Positions 33,742-46,660 of a DNA stretch of 64,000 bases are shown here, piece after piece; positions within the stretch are counted from its first letter, which is position 1, and the number at the start of each line of letters is the position of its first letter. Position numbers and translations under genes: made by a program. Source of the DNA: Diplocloster agilis (GTDB lineage: Bacteria; Bacillota; Clostridia; Lachnospirales; Lachnospiraceae); assembly GCF_019042275.1 (NCBI RefSeq), contig NZ_JAHQCW010000017.1, positions 41,597 through 105,596 of the forward strand, given 5' to 3'. The notes under the pieces are model-generated. The model was not told the origin of the DNA. It made no database searches and was given only the letters and a program-made list of their open reading frames with translations.

Positions 33742-35645
33742 CTCCCGCTCTGCTCCTGATTTCTCCTGTACTGTTCCAGATGTACCAGCAACACAGAAAT
33801 ATCTGCCGGTGATACTCCGGCTATTCTGGATGCCTGCCCAATAGAGACCGGCCGGTATTCCTTTAATTTCTGTTTTGCTTCTATTCTAAGAGAAGATATC
33901 TGATCGTAATCAAGGTCCGGGGGCAGCTTCTTTTTCTCCAGCTTTTTAAACTGCTCTACCTGTTTTAGCTGCCGCCTGATATATCCCTCATATTTCAGGT
34001 TAATCTCAACCTGTACCTGTACGTCTTTTGGCAGATCCGGTCTGCCCGGATCGATGGGCGCCAATACCTGATACCCCAGTTCCGGCCGCCGAATCAGTTC
34101 CGCCAGCGTAGTACCCGACTTTAACGGCGTACTCTCTAATTCCATCAGCAGATCCTGTACCTGTTTCGTCCCTCCGATATGAACCTGTTCTACCCGGCAT
34201 ACTTCTTCCTCTATCTGCCGTTCCTTTTCGATCAGCCTCTCATAACGATCCCGGGAGATCAATCCAATTTCATATCCTTTTTCCGTAAGCCGCAGGTCCG
34301 CGTTATCCTGCCGCAGCAATAGCCGGTATTCCGCCCGGGATGTCATCATACGGTAAGGCTCTTTGTTTTCTTTTGTCACCAGATCGTCGATCAGCACTCC
34401 AATATAGGCTTCCGACCGGTCCAGGATGATCATTTCTCTTCCCAGAATCTTTAACGCCGCATTTATACCGGCTATTAAGCCCTGGGCCGCCGCTTCCTCA
34501 TACCCGGAACTTCCGTTAAACTGCCCTCCGCTGAACAGCCCCTTTATATTCTTAAACTCTAATGTAGGATCTAACTGTCTCGCGTCTATACAGTCATATT
34601 CGATGGCATACGCGTTTCTCACGATATTCGCATGCTCCAGGCCGGGCACAGTCCGGTACATTTGCTGCTGCACGTCCTCCGGCAGCGAACTGGACATGCC
34701 TCCTACGTACATTTCATTCGTATGGATGCCTTCCGGTTCAATAAACACCTGATGCCGGTTCTTATCCGAAAATTTAACCACCTTATCTTCAATAGAGGGA
34801 CAGTATCTGGGCCCGGTTCCCTCAATCATACCGGAATACAGCGGGGAACGATCCAGATTCTGCCTTATGATCTCATGGGTATGTTCATTGGTATACGTCA
34901 GCCAGCAGGAGACCTGATCGATCTGCACATCCTCCGGGTCCGTCGTAAAAGAAAAGGGAACTACCTCGGGGTCTCCAAACTGCTCTTCCATTTTCTCAAA
35001 ATCAATCGATCTTTTATCGATCCTTGCAGGGGTACCTGTTTTAAACCGGTACATCTTAACCCCCAGTTTTTTCAGGGAATCCGTCAGATAGTTCGCCGCC
35101 TGCAGACCATTCGGCCCGGTGTAGCTGCTGATTTCTCCATAGATACACCTGGCCTTCAGGTAAGTTCCGGTACACAGTATCACCGCTTTTGCATGGTAAA
35201 TAGCGCCGGAATACGTCTTCACCCCGGTAATCTCACCATTCTCTGCCAACAGCTCCACCACCTCCATCTGCTTGATCTGCAGATGTTCGGTATTTTCCAG
35301 CACTTTTCTCATGCTCCGGCTGTACTCTGCTTTATCCGCCTGGGCCCTCAGAGAATGCACCGCCGGCCCCTTTGATACATTTAACATCTTCGACTGGATA
35401 AATGTTTTATCTATATTCTTTCCCATCTCGCCGCCCAGCGCGTCGATCTCCCGCACCAGATGCCCTTTAGAGCTGCCTCCTATATTCGGATTACAGGGCA
35501 TCAGAGCGATACTGTCCACACTGACGGTAAACATCATAGTCTTCATACCAAGCCTGGCAGCCGCCAAAGCTGCTTCGCAGCCGGCATGTCCCGCTCCTAC
35601 CACTACGATATCACAATATTCTTCTACTACTGGCATATTCTCCAC
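33738..35645 (-). CDS. mnmG: tRNA uridine-34 carboxymethylaminomethyl modification enzyme MnmG
   Basis: 635 residues. FAD-binding N-terminus [20 protein letters not shown], then the GidA signatures [22 protein letters not shown] and [12 protein letters not shown], and a C-terminal helical tRNA/MnmE-binding part ending in [19 protein letters not shown]. With MnmE it modifies U34 of tRNAs (cmnm5U) using glycine, methylene-THF and FAD. It is three bases after mnmE and overlaps rsmG, so all three are co-transcribed leftward from the origin. Confidence 0.97.
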   Translation of the reverse strand: MENMPVVEEYCDIVVVGAGHAGCEAALAAARLGMKTMMFTVSVDSIALMPCNPNIGGSSKGHLVREIDALGGEMGKNIDKTFIQSKMLNVSKGPAVHSLRAQADKAEYSRSMRKVLENTEHLQIKQMEVVELLAENGEITGVKTYSGAIYHAKAVILCTGTYLKARCIYGEISSYTGPNGLQAANYLTDSLKKLGVKMYRFKTGTPARIDKRSIDFEKMEEQFGDPEVVPFSFTTDPEDVQIDQVSCWLTYTNEHTHEIIRQNLDRSPLYSGMIEGTGPRYCPSIEDKVVKFSDKNRHQVFIEPEGIHTNEMYVGGMSSSLPEDVQQQMYRTVPGLEHANIVRNAYAIEYDCIDARQLDPTLEFKNIKGLFSGGQFNGSSGYEEAAAQGLIAGINAALKILGREMIILDRSEAYIGVLIDDLVTKENKEPYRMMTSRAEYRLLLRQDNADLRLTEKGYEIGLISRDRYERLIEKERQIEEEVCRVEQVHIGGTKQVQDLLMELESTPLKSGTTLAELIRRPELGYQVLAPIDPGRPDLPKDVQVQVEINLKYEGYIRRQLKQVEQFKKLEKKKLPPDLDYDQISSLRIEAKQKLKEYRPVSIGQASRIAGVSPADISVLLVHLEQYRRNQEQSGR

Positions 35646-35648
35646 CTT

Positions 35649-37025
35649 CTATTTACCCATACAGAACTTGCTGAAAATCTCATTGACCAGATCCTCTCCC
35701 ACCGTATCGCCGGTTATGGCTCCCAGCGCATCGCAGGCATTCCGAAGGTCTATGGAATAAAAGTCCTCCGGCATTTGATCCCGGACGCTTTGTTCCACAA
35801 GCTTCAGGCTGTCTAGCGCTTCCTCCACCGCCCGCTGATGTCTTACATTTGTAATATATACTTGGTCATTGAACGAGACTTCTCCATGGAAGAACATATC
35901 CTTCAACGCCTTTTCCAGATTTTCCACTCCGGTTTTCTCTTTCGCAGATATCGGAATAATCGGATGGCCGACTCTTTTTTCCAGTTCTTCCTCCGTCGTA
36001 ACCGCGTCCAAATCTGTCTTATTCAATAAAACCAATGCCTTCCGTTCCCGGATCAGCTCTATAATTTCCTCATCGCTCTCATCCAGCGAAGTGGAGGAAT
36101 CTACCACATAGATAATCAGATCCGCATCCCTGGCATAGGCCCTGGCCTTGCTGACGCCTATCTTCTCCACCTGATCCTCCGTAGTGCGGATACCGGCCGT
36201 ATCCACGATATTCAGACTGATACCGGAAAGATTCATATTTTCTTCCAGGATATCCCTGGTCGTCCCCGCAACATCGGTGACAATGGCCCGCTCCTCACCC
36301 AGCAGCAGATTCAGCAGGGAGGATTTTCCGGCATTGGGCTTTCCCACGATCACCGTCCTGATCCCTTCCCGGATCATTCTGCCGTTTTGAAAAGAATCCT
36401 TTAACTTTATCAGATCTTCTTCCAGCTTCCGTAGCTTTGCACCCAGTTTCTCGGGATAATGATCCAAACTGATATGTTCCGGATCATCCAAAGCCGCCTC
36501 TATAAACGCGATTTCATGAAGAATCTCCTGACGTGCGCCGGTTATTTTATCATAAAGGGCCCCCCTCAGCTGACTTACAGAGCTTTTCAGGGCGTATTCA
36601 TTTTTCGCCTGAATCAGATCCATTACCGCTTCCGCCTTGGACAGATCCATTTTCCCATTTAAAAACGCCCTTTTTGAAAATTCTCCCGGCTGCGCCAGTC
36701 TTGCCCCGTTCCTTATTACCGCCCTGAGAATCCGTTCCATAACCAGCATCCCGCCATGGCAGTCGATCTCCACCGTATCCTCGCCGGTGTAGGTAGAAGG
36801 CCCTCTCATGACCAGAACCAGAACTTCATCCAGTATCTCATCCTTCTCCATAATATACCCATAATGCACCGTATGGGACTCTACCTCTTTCAGGCATTTT
36901 CTCTTTGGTGAGCGATATATCCTGTCCGCAACTGCAACCGCTTCCTCTCCGCTGATCCTTATAATCCCGATCCCCGAATTAGACCCGCCGGTTGCTATTG
37001 CTGCTATGGTTTCCTGTGTGTTCAT
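35649..37025 (-). CDS. mnmE: tRNA modification GTPase MnmE
   Basis: 458 residues from ATG 37025 (a GTG at 37034 is an alternative). The N-terminal THF-binding domain starts TIAAIATGGSNSGIGIIRISG. The G domain is inserted in the helical part: G1 VIVGKPNAGKSSLLNLLLG, G2/G3 with VAGTTRDILEE and DTAGIRTTEDQVE, G4 LLNKTDL. It ends with CMGK, the conserved C-terminal motif. It pairs with MnmG in U34 modification. The long gap to jag holds only a GC-rich hairpin. Confidence 0.97.
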   Translation of the reverse strand: MNTQETIAAIATGGSNSGIGIIRISGEEAVAVADRIYRSPKRKCLKEVESHTVHYGYIMEKDEILDEVLVLVMRGPSTYTGEDTVEIDCHGGMLVMERILRAVIRNGARLAQPGEFSKRAFLNGKMDLSKAEAVMDLIQAKNEYALKSSVSQLRGALYDKITGARQEILHEIAFIEAALDDPEHISLDHYPEKLGAKLRKLEEDLIKLKDSFQNGRMIREGIRTVIVGKPNAGKSSLLNLLLGEERAIVTDVAGTTRDILEENMNLSGISLNIVDTAGIRTTEDQVEKIGVSKARAYARDADLIIYVVDSSTSLDESDEEIIELIRERKALVLLNKTDLDAVTTEEELEKRVGHPIIPISAKEKTGVENLEKALKDMFFHGEVSFNDQVYITNVRHQRAVEEALDSLKLVEQSVRDQMPEDFYSIDLRNACDALGAITGDTVGEDLVNEIFSKFCMGK

Positions 37026-37079
37026 CTTTATCACCTAAATTCCGCTTCTAATATACAGATTCACGTATAGACACAACAA

Positions 37080-37105
37080 GCGGCCCTCCATATCCTGAAG
37101 GCCGC
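37080..37105. repeat. GC-rich hairpin between jag and mnmE
   Basis: GCGGCC (37080-37085) with GGCCGC (37100-37105), inner bases also partly paired. No T tract on either strand, so it may attenuate or stabilise rather than terminate. Confidence 0.5.
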
Positions 37106-37132
37106 CGTTTCTGTATCCTCTTTTGTAGGATC

Positions 37133-37756
37133 TTATCTCTTTAATGTTACGACAACCCGGCGGAAAGGTTCCTCGCCCTCACTGTGGGTCGTCACATATT
37201 TATCATTCTGGAGAGCCGAATGGATGATTCTTCTCTCATAAGGATTCATAGGTTCCAAAGATACGGGTTTCTTTGTTCTCTTAACTTTAAACGCGATATT
37301 CTTGGCCAGATTCTCCAATGTTTCTTTTCTGCGTCTGCGGTAATCCTCCGTATCCACCTTCACCCGGATATAATCTTCCGTTCCTTTATTAACGACCAGG
37401 CTTACCAGATATTGGATGGAATCCAAGGTCTGGCCTCTCTTACCGATCAGAATCCCCATATCCTTTCCAATCAGTTCGATATCCATGTTTTTGTCGGTCT
37501 CATCATAGACGATCTTCGTTTCCACTACCATATTCATGGCATCGAACATACCTTTTAAGAAATCAGCCGCCCGATCCTCTAATGTAACGATCTTACGGAC
37601 TTTAATGACAGCCGGTTTACTGTTAAATCCCAAAAAACCCGCGGATCCTTTTTCCAATACTTCATATTCCAGTTTGTCTCTGGTAGTTTCCAGCTTAATC
37701 GCAGCTTCTACGATCGCATCTTCTACCGTTTTCGCACTGACTTCCATATAATCCAT
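37133..37756 (-). CDS. jag: Jag/KhpB RNA-binding protein (SpoIIIJ-associated)
   Basis: 207 residues in three parts: the N-terminal Jag domain (VSAKTVEDAIVEAAIKLE, then KGSAGFLGFNSKPAVIKV), a KH domain with GILIGKRGQTLDSIQYL (GxxG loop), and an R3H domain at the end (RRIIHSALQNDKYVTTHSEG). It binds RNA, usually with KhpA, and influences cell-wall synthesis and division. It lies between yidC and mnmE, the conserved position in Firmicutes, 12 bases after yidC. Confidence 0.95.
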   Translation of the reverse strand: MDYMEVSAKTVEDAIVEAAIKLETTRDKLEYEVLEKGSAGFLGFNSKPAVIKVRKIVTLEDRAADFLKGMFDAMNMVVETKIVYDETDKNMDIELIGKDMGILIGKRGQTLDSIQYLVSLVVNKGTEDYIRVKVDTEDYRRRRKETLENLAKNIAFKVKRTKKPVSLEPMNPYERRIIHSALQNDKYVTTHSEGEEPFRRVVVTLKR

Positions 37757-37767
37757 AAGAAAACCCC

Positions 37768-39072
37768 CTATTTCTTTTTATTTTTCTCATTGAACTGCTG
37801 AACCATTCTGGCCTTCGAAGCGATACTTCCCGGCTTGGCCTCGTTATTCTTGTAGAATTCCGTAGACTTTTGAATGGCAGCTTCCCGCTCCTCTGAACTC
37901 ATAGCTTTTTTCTTAGCCGTCGTATCCTCTATATTTCTCAGACTTTGTCTGGCCACCGTATTCACCTTCTGAGGAGGCAGCCCTTTTTTCGCCCTCTTCT
38001 TAGCGGCTTTCTCCGCGTTCTTCGCAATGAGCTGTTCAATATCCACACGATCCATATATTTATTGATAGCAATCTGCTGAATAGCTCTGGCCACCGCACT
38101 GGCTACCCAGTAAATACCAAGACCGATCGGGAACGTAAAACAGAATACCGCAGACATGATCGGCATCATCAGGTTCATGGACTTCATGGTGCTGTTCATG
38201 GTATTGTTCTCATCGGTAGCAGCGGGCTGAGGCATTAGCTTGATACTCAGCATCTGCGTCAGGGCGGATAAAACTGGTATCGCGATGGCGATCACAATTC
38301 CGATGCCAATCCCTGTAGCCATCTCTGTCTTAATAATCGTCCACGGCGCGTCCGCTATATTAATTCCAAAGAAATTATTGATATGAGTCAACTGTTGGGA
38401 AGTACCCGATACCAGCTGCTCCAGGCCTGCCTGCGCACCGCCGGCAAAATCCGAGATCTTAGCGGACAAGGTACTCCAATCCGCCGACTGTAACTTATAC
38501 AGCACGTCCACTATGGTATTCTTAGCAGCTTCCGCCGTACCAAAATCCGTTGACATTACCTTGGCGCTCTGGGCCATCTCGGTAACCAGTTCCTGATAGT
38601 TGGGTATCGAATAGATATGGTTCACCAAACCCATAAAAATGTCTTTTACACTGTCCACATAGGCGGGTACATTCATGATAACCCGGTACAGCGCGAACAG
38701 GATCGGCATCTGAATGACCAGCTGTAAGCAGCCGCCCGTCGGGGATACCCCGTACTTCGCGTACAGCGCCTTTGTCTCTTCATTCATAGCCATCATGGAA
38801 TTCTGATCTTTTTTATTCTTATATTTTTTCTGAATCGCCATCAGTTCGGGATTCATTTTCGCCGAAAGCTTGGAAAACTTCTGCTGTTTGATCGTCAGCG
38901 GAAGCATACACATATAAATTACAAAGGTAAAGATAATGATACAGACACTGATATTCTGTACATGAAATACCGTATCCAGAAAAATATAAATCTTGTCCAA
39001 AATCCAGCCGAGCACTTTGGCAATCGGTCCGATGATAAATGTATTACTCTGTGTTAATAATATTCCTGGCAA
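37768..39072 (-). CDS. yidC: Membrane protein insertase YidC (SpoIIIJ/Oxa1 family)
   Basis: 434 residues, somewhat longer than most Gram-positive YidC. A hydrophobic segment near residues 35-60 (ISVCIIIFTFVIYMCMLPLT) is followed by KQQKFSKLSAKMNPELMAIQ, then the conserved insertase core (GGCLQLVIQMPILFALYRVI) and late membrane spans with FTFPIGLGIYWVASAVARAI. The tail is basic (KKRAKKGLPPQKVNTVARQS), as expected for ribosome contact. No clear lipobox Cys at the N-terminus, unlike many Firmicutes homologues. It inserts membrane proteins with or without SecYEG and sits between yidD and jag. Confidence 0.95.
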   Translation of the reverse strand: MPGILLTQSNTFIIGPIAKVLGWILDKIYIFLDTVFHVQNISVCIIIFTFVIYMCMLPLTIKQQKFSKLSAKMNPELMAIQKKYKNKKDQNSMMAMNEETKALYAKYGVSPTGGCLQLVIQMPILFALYRVIMNVPAYVDSVKDIFMGLVNHIYSIPNYQELVTEMAQSAKVMSTDFGTAEAAKNTIVDVLYKLQSADWSTLSAKISDFAGGAQAGLEQLVSGTSQQLTHINNFFGINIADAPWTIIKTEMATGIGIGIVIAIAIPVLSALTQMLSIKLMPQPAATDENNTMNSTMKSMNLMMPIMSAVFCFTFPIGLGIYWVASAVARAIQQIAINKYMDRVDIEQLIAKNAEKAAKKRAKKGLPPQKVNTVARQSLRNIEDTTAKKKAMSSEEREAAIQKSTEFYKNNEAKPGSIASKARMVQQFNEKNKKK

Positions 39073-39090
39073 AAGAATAACCTCCTCGTG

Positions 39091-39306
39091 TTATGGAACA
39101 GGGTCATATCCACCTTTCGCAAATGGATTACACCGCAGAATTCTTCGAATTGTAAGGTATCCGCCCTTCAGCGCCCCATACTTTGTAATTGCTTCGATCC
39201 CATACTCCGAGCAGGTCGGAATATAAATACACTGAATCGATCCTCTTAAATAAGGAGAAATATATTTCTTATAACCTCTGATCAAATGAATCAATACCTT
39301 CTTCAT
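39091..39306 (-). CDS. yidD: Membrane protein insertion efficiency factor YidD
   Basis: 71 residues from ATG 39306, nine bases after AAAGGAG; a farther start (39330) lacks a better site. Motifs [32 protein letters not shown] and [17 protein letters not shown] are those of the YidD family, including the conserved cysteines. It is membrane-associated and assists YidC. It lies between rnpA (overlap region) and yidC. Confidence 0.96.
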   Translation of the reverse strand: MKKVLIHLIRGYKKYISPYLRGSIQCIYIPTCSEYGIEAITKYGALKGGYLTIRRILRCNPFAKGGYDPVP

Positions 39307-39310
39307 TTCA

Positions 39311-39667
39311 TCACTCTCCTTTTTCCTCATCCACGGCAGCTATCCCGTGGAGCCTGCCCAAATGCAGCAACGCCTGTTCTAACTCCTGATAACTTTTCTC
39401 TTTCGCGGCAACCCTGGCGATTACCACGAGATCCCATCCTCTTTGAAAAGAGTCTTCATGCAGCCGGTAGCACTCTCTTATGACTCTTGTGATCCTATGC
39501 CTTACAATACTATTTCCGACTTTTTTGCTTACCGATATTCCAATTCTGTTTAATTCTGAATGGTTTGGCAGTGCATACAAAACCAAACACTTATTGGCGT
39601 AGGATCTTCCCTTTTTGTACACCGTTTGAAAATCTCTGCTTTTTTTCAGCGAATCCGAAAATTTCAT
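39311..39667 (-). CDS. rnpA: Ribonuclease P protein component RnpA
   Basis: 118 residues, the normal size. The start [20 protein letters not shown] and the RNR-type signature [20 protein letters not shown] are diagnostic. It binds the RNase P RNA and helps 5' maturation of tRNAs. It follows rpmH and precedes yidD, as in nearly all Firmicutes. Confidence 0.96.
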   Translation of the reverse strand: MKFSDSLKKSRDFQTVYKKGRSYANKCLVLYALPNHSELNRIGISVSKKVGNSIVRHRITRVIRECYRLHEDSFQRGWDLVVIARVAAKEKSYQELEQALLHLGRLHGIAAVDEEKGE

Positions 39668-39774
39668 ATGTCTGATTAACCTGATTTTCCGATTATTTCA
39701 GCAAAACCCTGTCTGGTCCTTTCCTTTTTCTATATGTAGCATCCCCGATAAAAAGATGTTCTATATAGAAGAAA

Positions 39775-39795
39775 AGGCCACATTAGCTGCGGCCT
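39775..39795 (-). terminator. Attenuating terminator between rpmH and rnpA
   Basis: Minus strand AGGCCGCA/TGTGGCCT 8-bp stem (one G-U) followed by TTTTCTTCT. The stem overlaps the rpmH stop codon. A partial terminator here would give more rpmH than rnpA message. Confidence 0.65.
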
Positions 39796-39928
39796 AAGCT
39801 GACAATTTTTTTCTTCCTTTTGCTCTTCTGGCTTGCAGAACCTTTCTTCCACCAGCTGTACTCATTCTCTTTCTGAATCCATGAACTTTTGCTCTGGATC
39901 TCTTCTTCGGCTGAAATGTCATTTTCAT
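39794..39928 (-). CDS. rpmH: 50S ribosomal protein L34
   Basis: 44 residues from ATG 39928 (AGGAGG ten bases upstream) to TAG. The sequence [20 protein letters not shown] with the conserved end AKGRKKLSA is unmistakable L34; an extra Met-Lys precedes the usual MTFQPKK start, so ATG 39922 is an alternative. Basic ribosomal protein of the large subunit, first gene leftward from the origin. Confidence 0.97.
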   Translation of the reverse strand: MKMTFQPKKRSRAKVHGFRKRMSTAGGRKVLQARRAKGRKKLSA

Positions 39929-40011
39929 GATCGCGGCACCTCCTTACATACACCAAATATATATAATATTATGGCACAAATTTTTCCTTGAGCTGAGAAA
40001 ACATCATTTCA

Positions 40012-40040
40012 ATTATATTCATATAGCGGCGTAAAGTCAA
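40012..40040 (-). promoter_or_regulatory. Promoter of the rpmH-rnpA unit
   Basis: Minus-strand TTGACT (40040-40035), 17-base spacer, perfect TATAAT (40017-40012), 84 bases before rpmH. The first DnaA box lies about 70 bases further upstream (40108). Confidence 0.7.
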
Positions 40041-40473
40041 GTAAATCCTGGATTTTTTCGCTATATTCTTCACACGCAAAAATCATCTTGTCCAGATTTA
40101 CATAAAGTTATCAACATTTTGTGGATAACTTGTGGATAATTATCTGATAATTTGTGAAAAAGCTTTTCCCATTCGGACAAACCCCTTCATTTTTCAAGGC
40201 GTTCGGAATGTGCATAATGTTTTTTGATAATTCACATAAAGCATTTTAACTTAAAGATTATAGGTTAACCCGAGATGGACAAATTTTACGATTCAACCAC
40301 TTATTCCAACTTATCCACATAAAATTAACAAAATTTTGCAGCCGATTCATATCAAATTACACATTGCTAAATCAAATGTTTTAGTTTAATATATATTTGA
40401 GAGATTTTACAATTCGCAGGATTCATATATTTTTGCGTGCATCAAAATGGTTGAAAGAATTGGGAGATTGAAT
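40041..40473. other. Origin region upstream of dnaA (oriC part 1)
   Basis: An AT-rich, gene-free stretch with DnaA boxes: TTATCAACA (40108-40116), TGTGGATAA (40120-40128), TGTGGATAA (40131-40139) and TTATCCACA (40311-40319). Three of the four are perfect consensus copies in one orientation or the other. The setting between rpmH and dnaA is the standard Firmicutes origin. A dnaA promoter should lie in the last 100 bases but no good 17-spaced match was seen. Confidence 0.85.
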
Positions 40474-41823
40474 ATGGACACAATTTTAGCAAAATGGAAT
40501 GAGATTTTGGAAACTGTCCGTGTGGAATACGACATTATGGATGTTTCCTTTCGGACATGGCTCCTTCCTTTAAAAGTATACCGGGTTGAAGATGATGAGA
40601 TAACCCTGCTGGTCAATCAGGAACAGGCCCTGACCATCATACAGAATAAATACATGCTGCCGCTTAAAGTGACCATAGCAGAAATCATCGGTACAGAATA
40701 TAATATTAAATTTATCACCCCACGAGATGTCCGGGAAATCGAAAAATCTTCCAGTCAAAGTAAACCACAGATGAACGAAACCATCGAACGGGCCAACTTA
40801 AATCCAAAGTATACCTTCGATACCTTCGTCGTCGGCGGTAACAACAACTTTGCACATGCCGCTTCGCTGGCCGTGGCGGAATCACCGGGAGAGATGTATA
40901 ATCCTCTCTTTTTATATGGAGGCGTTGGACTGGGGAAAACGCATCTTATGCATTCCATCGCTCATTTCATTTTGGACAAGGATCAGAATAAGAAAGTACT
41001 TTACGTCACCAGTGAATACTTTACCAATGAACTGATCGAGGCCATCCGAAACGGAAATAATACGGCCATGTCCAAATTTCGTGAGAAATACCGGAACATC
41101 GATGTGCTGCTGATTGACGACGTGCAGTTTATCATAGGTAAGGAAAGTACCCAGGAAGAATTTTTCCACACCTTTAATCACCTGCATAGCTTGAAAAAAC
41201 AGATTATCATCTCCAGTGATAAACCGCCAAAGGATATGGAAACACTGGAAGCCAGGCTCCGTTCCAGATTTGAATGGGGTTTAATTGCCGATATCTCCTC
41301 CCCGGATTACGAGACCAGGATGGCCATACTCCGGAAAAAAGAAGAGATGGACGGTTATAACATTGACGATGAAATTATCAAATACATTGCAACCAACATT
41401 AAGTCCAATATCCGTGAATTAGAGGGAGCCTTAAACCGTCTGAACGCTTTGGCAAAACTGGAGAAAAAAGAGATTACCATTGAATTCGCGGAAGAAGCCC
41501 TGAAGGATATCATTTCCCCCGACGCCAAAAAGGAAATAACGCCGGAACTGATTATCGATGTGGTTGCGGAGCATTTCCATATCAGTTCCGCCGATATCAA
41601 GGGAAGTAAACGAAACAGCGAAATCGTAGTGCCCCGTCAGATCGTCATGTATCTGTGCCGGGACATGACCGATACCGCGTTAAAAGCCATCGGCAATATT
41701 CTGGGCAAGCGGGATCACTCCACCATTATTCACGGAGCGGACAAGATCACGGATGAGATTAAGAAAAACGACACCCTTCGCAACACCATTGATATACTGA
41801 AAAAGAAGATAAATCCGACTTAA
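40474..41823 (+). CDS. dnaA: Chromosomal replication initiator DnaA
   Basis: 449 residues from ATG 40474 (GGGAGA upstream); an in-frame ATG at 40447 is less likely. Domain I is MDTILAKWNEILETV..., followed by a short linker. The AAA+ domain has NPLFLYGGVGLGKTHLMHSI (Walker A), VLLIDDVQFI (Walker B) and a long C-terminal part with the DNA-binding signature GKRDHSTIIHGADKI. It binds DnaA boxes found on both sides of the gene and opens the origin. First gene rightward. Confidence 0.98.
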   Translation: MDTILAKWNEILETVRVEYDIMDVSFRTWLLPLKVYRVEDDEITLLVNQEQALTIIQNKYMLPLKVTIAEIIGTEYNIKFITPRDVREIEKSSSQSKPQMNETIERANLNPKYTFDTFVVGGNNNFAHAASLAVAESPGEMYNPLFLYGGVGLGKTHLMHSIAHFILDKDQNKKVLYVTSEYFTNELIEAIRNGNNTAMSKFREKYRNIDVLLIDDVQFIIGKESTQEEFFHTFNHLHSLKKQIIISSDKPPKDMETLEARLRSRFEWGLIADISSPDYETRMAILRKKEEMDGYNIDDEIIKYIATNIKSNIRELEGALNRLNALAKLEKKEITIEFAEEALKDIISPDAKKEITPELIIDVVAEHFHISSADIKGSKRNSEIVVPRQIVMYLCRDMTDTALKAIGNILGKRDHSTIIHGADKITDEIKKNDTLRNTIDILKKKINPT

Positions 41824-42177
41824 CCACATACTTTTTATAAAACCGGCAGGTTATCCCCCTACTGTTGAAATGGTTACACCATACCTGAACTTAAGCCGCA
41901 GTAAAATACATGCGGCACTGTATGAAATCTATCCACATAAAATGTTGATATCCTGTTCGTTGCGGTTGATAAAAATCTGTACGGAAAATCGTCTGTGCAT
42001 AACTTGATATTTATCCGGAACCTGTCTCCGGGGTATTCACAGAGTTTTAAAATCTTAAGATTAAGGTTTTATCAGGCTCCCGAGGGGTTATCCACTTACG
42101 AACACCCCCTAAGATTAAGACTACGAACTTGTTTTATAAATATATCTATGGCAATCCTGAAAGGAGTTATTCACACT
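41824..42177. other. dnaA-dnaN intergenic region with DnaA-box-like sites (oriC part 2)
   Basis: 354 bases without a gene. Near-consensus boxes: CTATCCACA (41929-41937), TGTGCATAA (41996-42004), TTATCCACT (42088-42096) and TTATTCACA (42167-42175), each one base off. A hairpin GCCGCA (41895-41900)/TGCGGC (41911-41916) belongs to the repeat family also found before yaaA. Together with the boxes upstream of dnaA this suggests a bipartite origin with unwinding on the dnaN side, as in Bacillus. Confidence 0.7.
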
Positions 42178-43290
42178 ATGAAATTTATCTGTTCGAAGGC
42201 CAACTTACTTCACGGCGTCAATATCGTTTCCAAAGCGGTTCCTTCTAAAACCACGATGTCTATATTGGAATGTATCCTGATCGACGCCTCTGCAAATGAG
42301 ATTAAACTGACCGCCAACGATATGGAATTGGGAATCGAGACCAAAATCGAAGGCGAGATTCTGGAAAAAGGTATCATCGCGCTGGACGCAAAGATCTTTT
42401 CCGAGATCGTCCGTAAACTTCCGGATAATGATGTGGTAATCGAAACCGACAGTAACTTAAAGACCACGATCACCTGCGAGAAAGCGAAATTTAATATATC
42501 CGGTAAATCCGGTGAGGACTTTACTTATCTGCCTTATATAGAGAGAACGGATTTTGTCACCATTTCTCAGTTCACACTGAAAGAGATGATTCGCCAGACG
42601 ATCTTCTCCATTGCCGATAATGAAAATAATAAACTGATGACCGGCGAGTTATTTGAAATCAAGGGGAATCAGTTAAAGGTCGTGTCTCTTGACGGACATC
42701 GTATTTCTATTCGTAGGATCGAATTAAAAGATACATATGAGGATAAAAAAGTGGTCGTTCCCGGAAAAACCCTTCAGGAAGTCAGCAAGATTCTTTCCGG
42801 TGAGGCGGAGGATGAGATCCGGCTGTTCTTTACGGAAAATCATGTGGTGTTTGAATTCGATTCCACCCTGGTGGTTTCCCGTCTGATCGAAGGAGAATAT
42901 TTCCGAATCGAGCAGATGCTGTCCAGCGACTATGAGACGAAGGTTAAAATAAACAAGAGAGAATTCCTGAACTGTATCGACCGCGCTACCCTGCTGGTAA
43001 AAGAGGGGGATAAAAAACCCATCATCATCCACATCGAGGATGGCAATATGGAACTGACCATCAATTCCCAGTTAGGTTCCATGGATGAAAATATCGATAT
43101 CGAAAAAGAGGGTAAGGATATACTGATCGGATTCAACCCGAAGTTCCTGATCGACGCCCTCCGGGTAATCGATGAGGAGGAAGTTAGCGTATATCTGGTG
43201 AATCCGAAGGCTCCCTGTTTCATCAAGGATGATAATGAAACTTATATCTATTTGATTCTTCCGGTGAATTTTAACGCGGTTAACCGCTAA
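42178..43290 (+). CDS. dnaN: DNA polymerase III sliding clamp (beta subunit)
   Basis: 370 residues from ATG 42178, eleven bases after AAAGGAG (a longer in-frame start at 41995 falls in the origin region and is rejected). MKFICSKANLLHGVNIVSKA and internal FNISGKSGEDFTYLP-type and SLDGHRISIRR motifs match DnaN; length is normal. It forms the ring clamp that tethers DNA polymerase and is the hub for Hda-like regulators. Confidence 0.97.
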   Translation: MKFICSKANLLHGVNIVSKAVPSKTTMSILECILIDASANEIKLTANDMELGIETKIEGEILEKGIIALDAKIFSEIVRKLPDNDVVIETDSNLKTTITCEKAKFNISGKSGEDFTYLPYIERTDFVTISQFTLKEMIRQTIFSIADNENNKLMTGELFEIKGNQLKVVSLDGHRISIRRIELKDTYEDKKVVVPGKTLQEVSKILSGEAEDEIRLFFTENHVVFEFDSTLVVSRLIEGEYFRIEQMLSSDYETKVKINKREFLNCIDRATLLVKEGDKKPIIIHIEDGNMELTINSQLGSMDENIDIEKEGKDILIGFNPKFLIDALRVIDEEEVSVYLVNPKAPCFIKDDNETYIYLILPVNFNAVNR

Positions 43291-43325
43291 GAATGAATAA
43301 TATTTTATTCTGCTGAAAAATGTGA

Positions 43326-43407
43326 GGCGCAGTACATGCGCCACTGGAGGAACGGTTGAACGAAAAGCGTTCCCCCATACCTGAATTTATGGCGCAGTAA
43401 ATGCGCC
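43326..43407 (+). repeat. Two direct repeats with hairpin plus SD-like sequence before yaaA
   Basis: Copy B: GGCGCA (43326-43331)/TGCGCC (43337-43342) then ACTGGAGGAA. Copy C: GGCGCA (43391-43396)/TGCGCC (43402-43407) then ACTGGAGGAA, which is the yaaA ribosome site. A relative (copy A) is at 41895-41916, and copies A and C share an upstream CATACCTGAA. Between B and C a 14-codon TTG frame (43356-43400) could use the first SD. Confidence 0.7.
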
Positions 43408-43422
43408 CACTGGAGGAAAATA

Positions 43423-43629
43423 GTGGAAATTAAGTTAAGAGAAGAGTATATTAAATTAGGGCAGGCATTAAAAGCGGCCGGCCTGGTAGAATCCGGTGTG
43501 GACGCCAAAGAGGTGATTCTAAACGGTGAAGTGAAAGTCAACGGTGAGGTGGAACGCCAGAGAGGAAAGAAACTCTACGGCGGAGATACCGTGACCTTTG
43601 ACGGAGAACAGATCGAAATAAAAAAGTAG
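43423..43629 (+). CDS. yaaA: S4-domain protein YaaA (RNA-binding)
   Basis: 68 residues from GTG 43423 (TGGAGG, seven bases upstream). The S4 fold is visible as YIKLGQALKAAGLVESGVDA then VILNGEVKVNGEVERQRGKK. YaaA-type proteins bind RNA, probably rRNA, and are almost always between dnaN and recF. It ends ten bases before recF and is in the same operon. Confidence 0.93.
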   Translation: MEIKLREEYIKLGQALKAAGLVESGVDAKEVILNGEVKVNGEVERQRGKKLYGGDTVTFDGEQIEIKK

Positions 43630-43639
43630 CTGGTGGAAC

Positions 43640-46647
<3,008 letters not shown>

Positions 46648-46660
46648 GAGGATATGACAG

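Noticed and set aside
41995..42177. Extended dnaN start
   Set aside because: The in-frame extension lies over DnaA-box-like sites, and ATG 42178 has a good ribosome site and the normal DnaN N-terminus.
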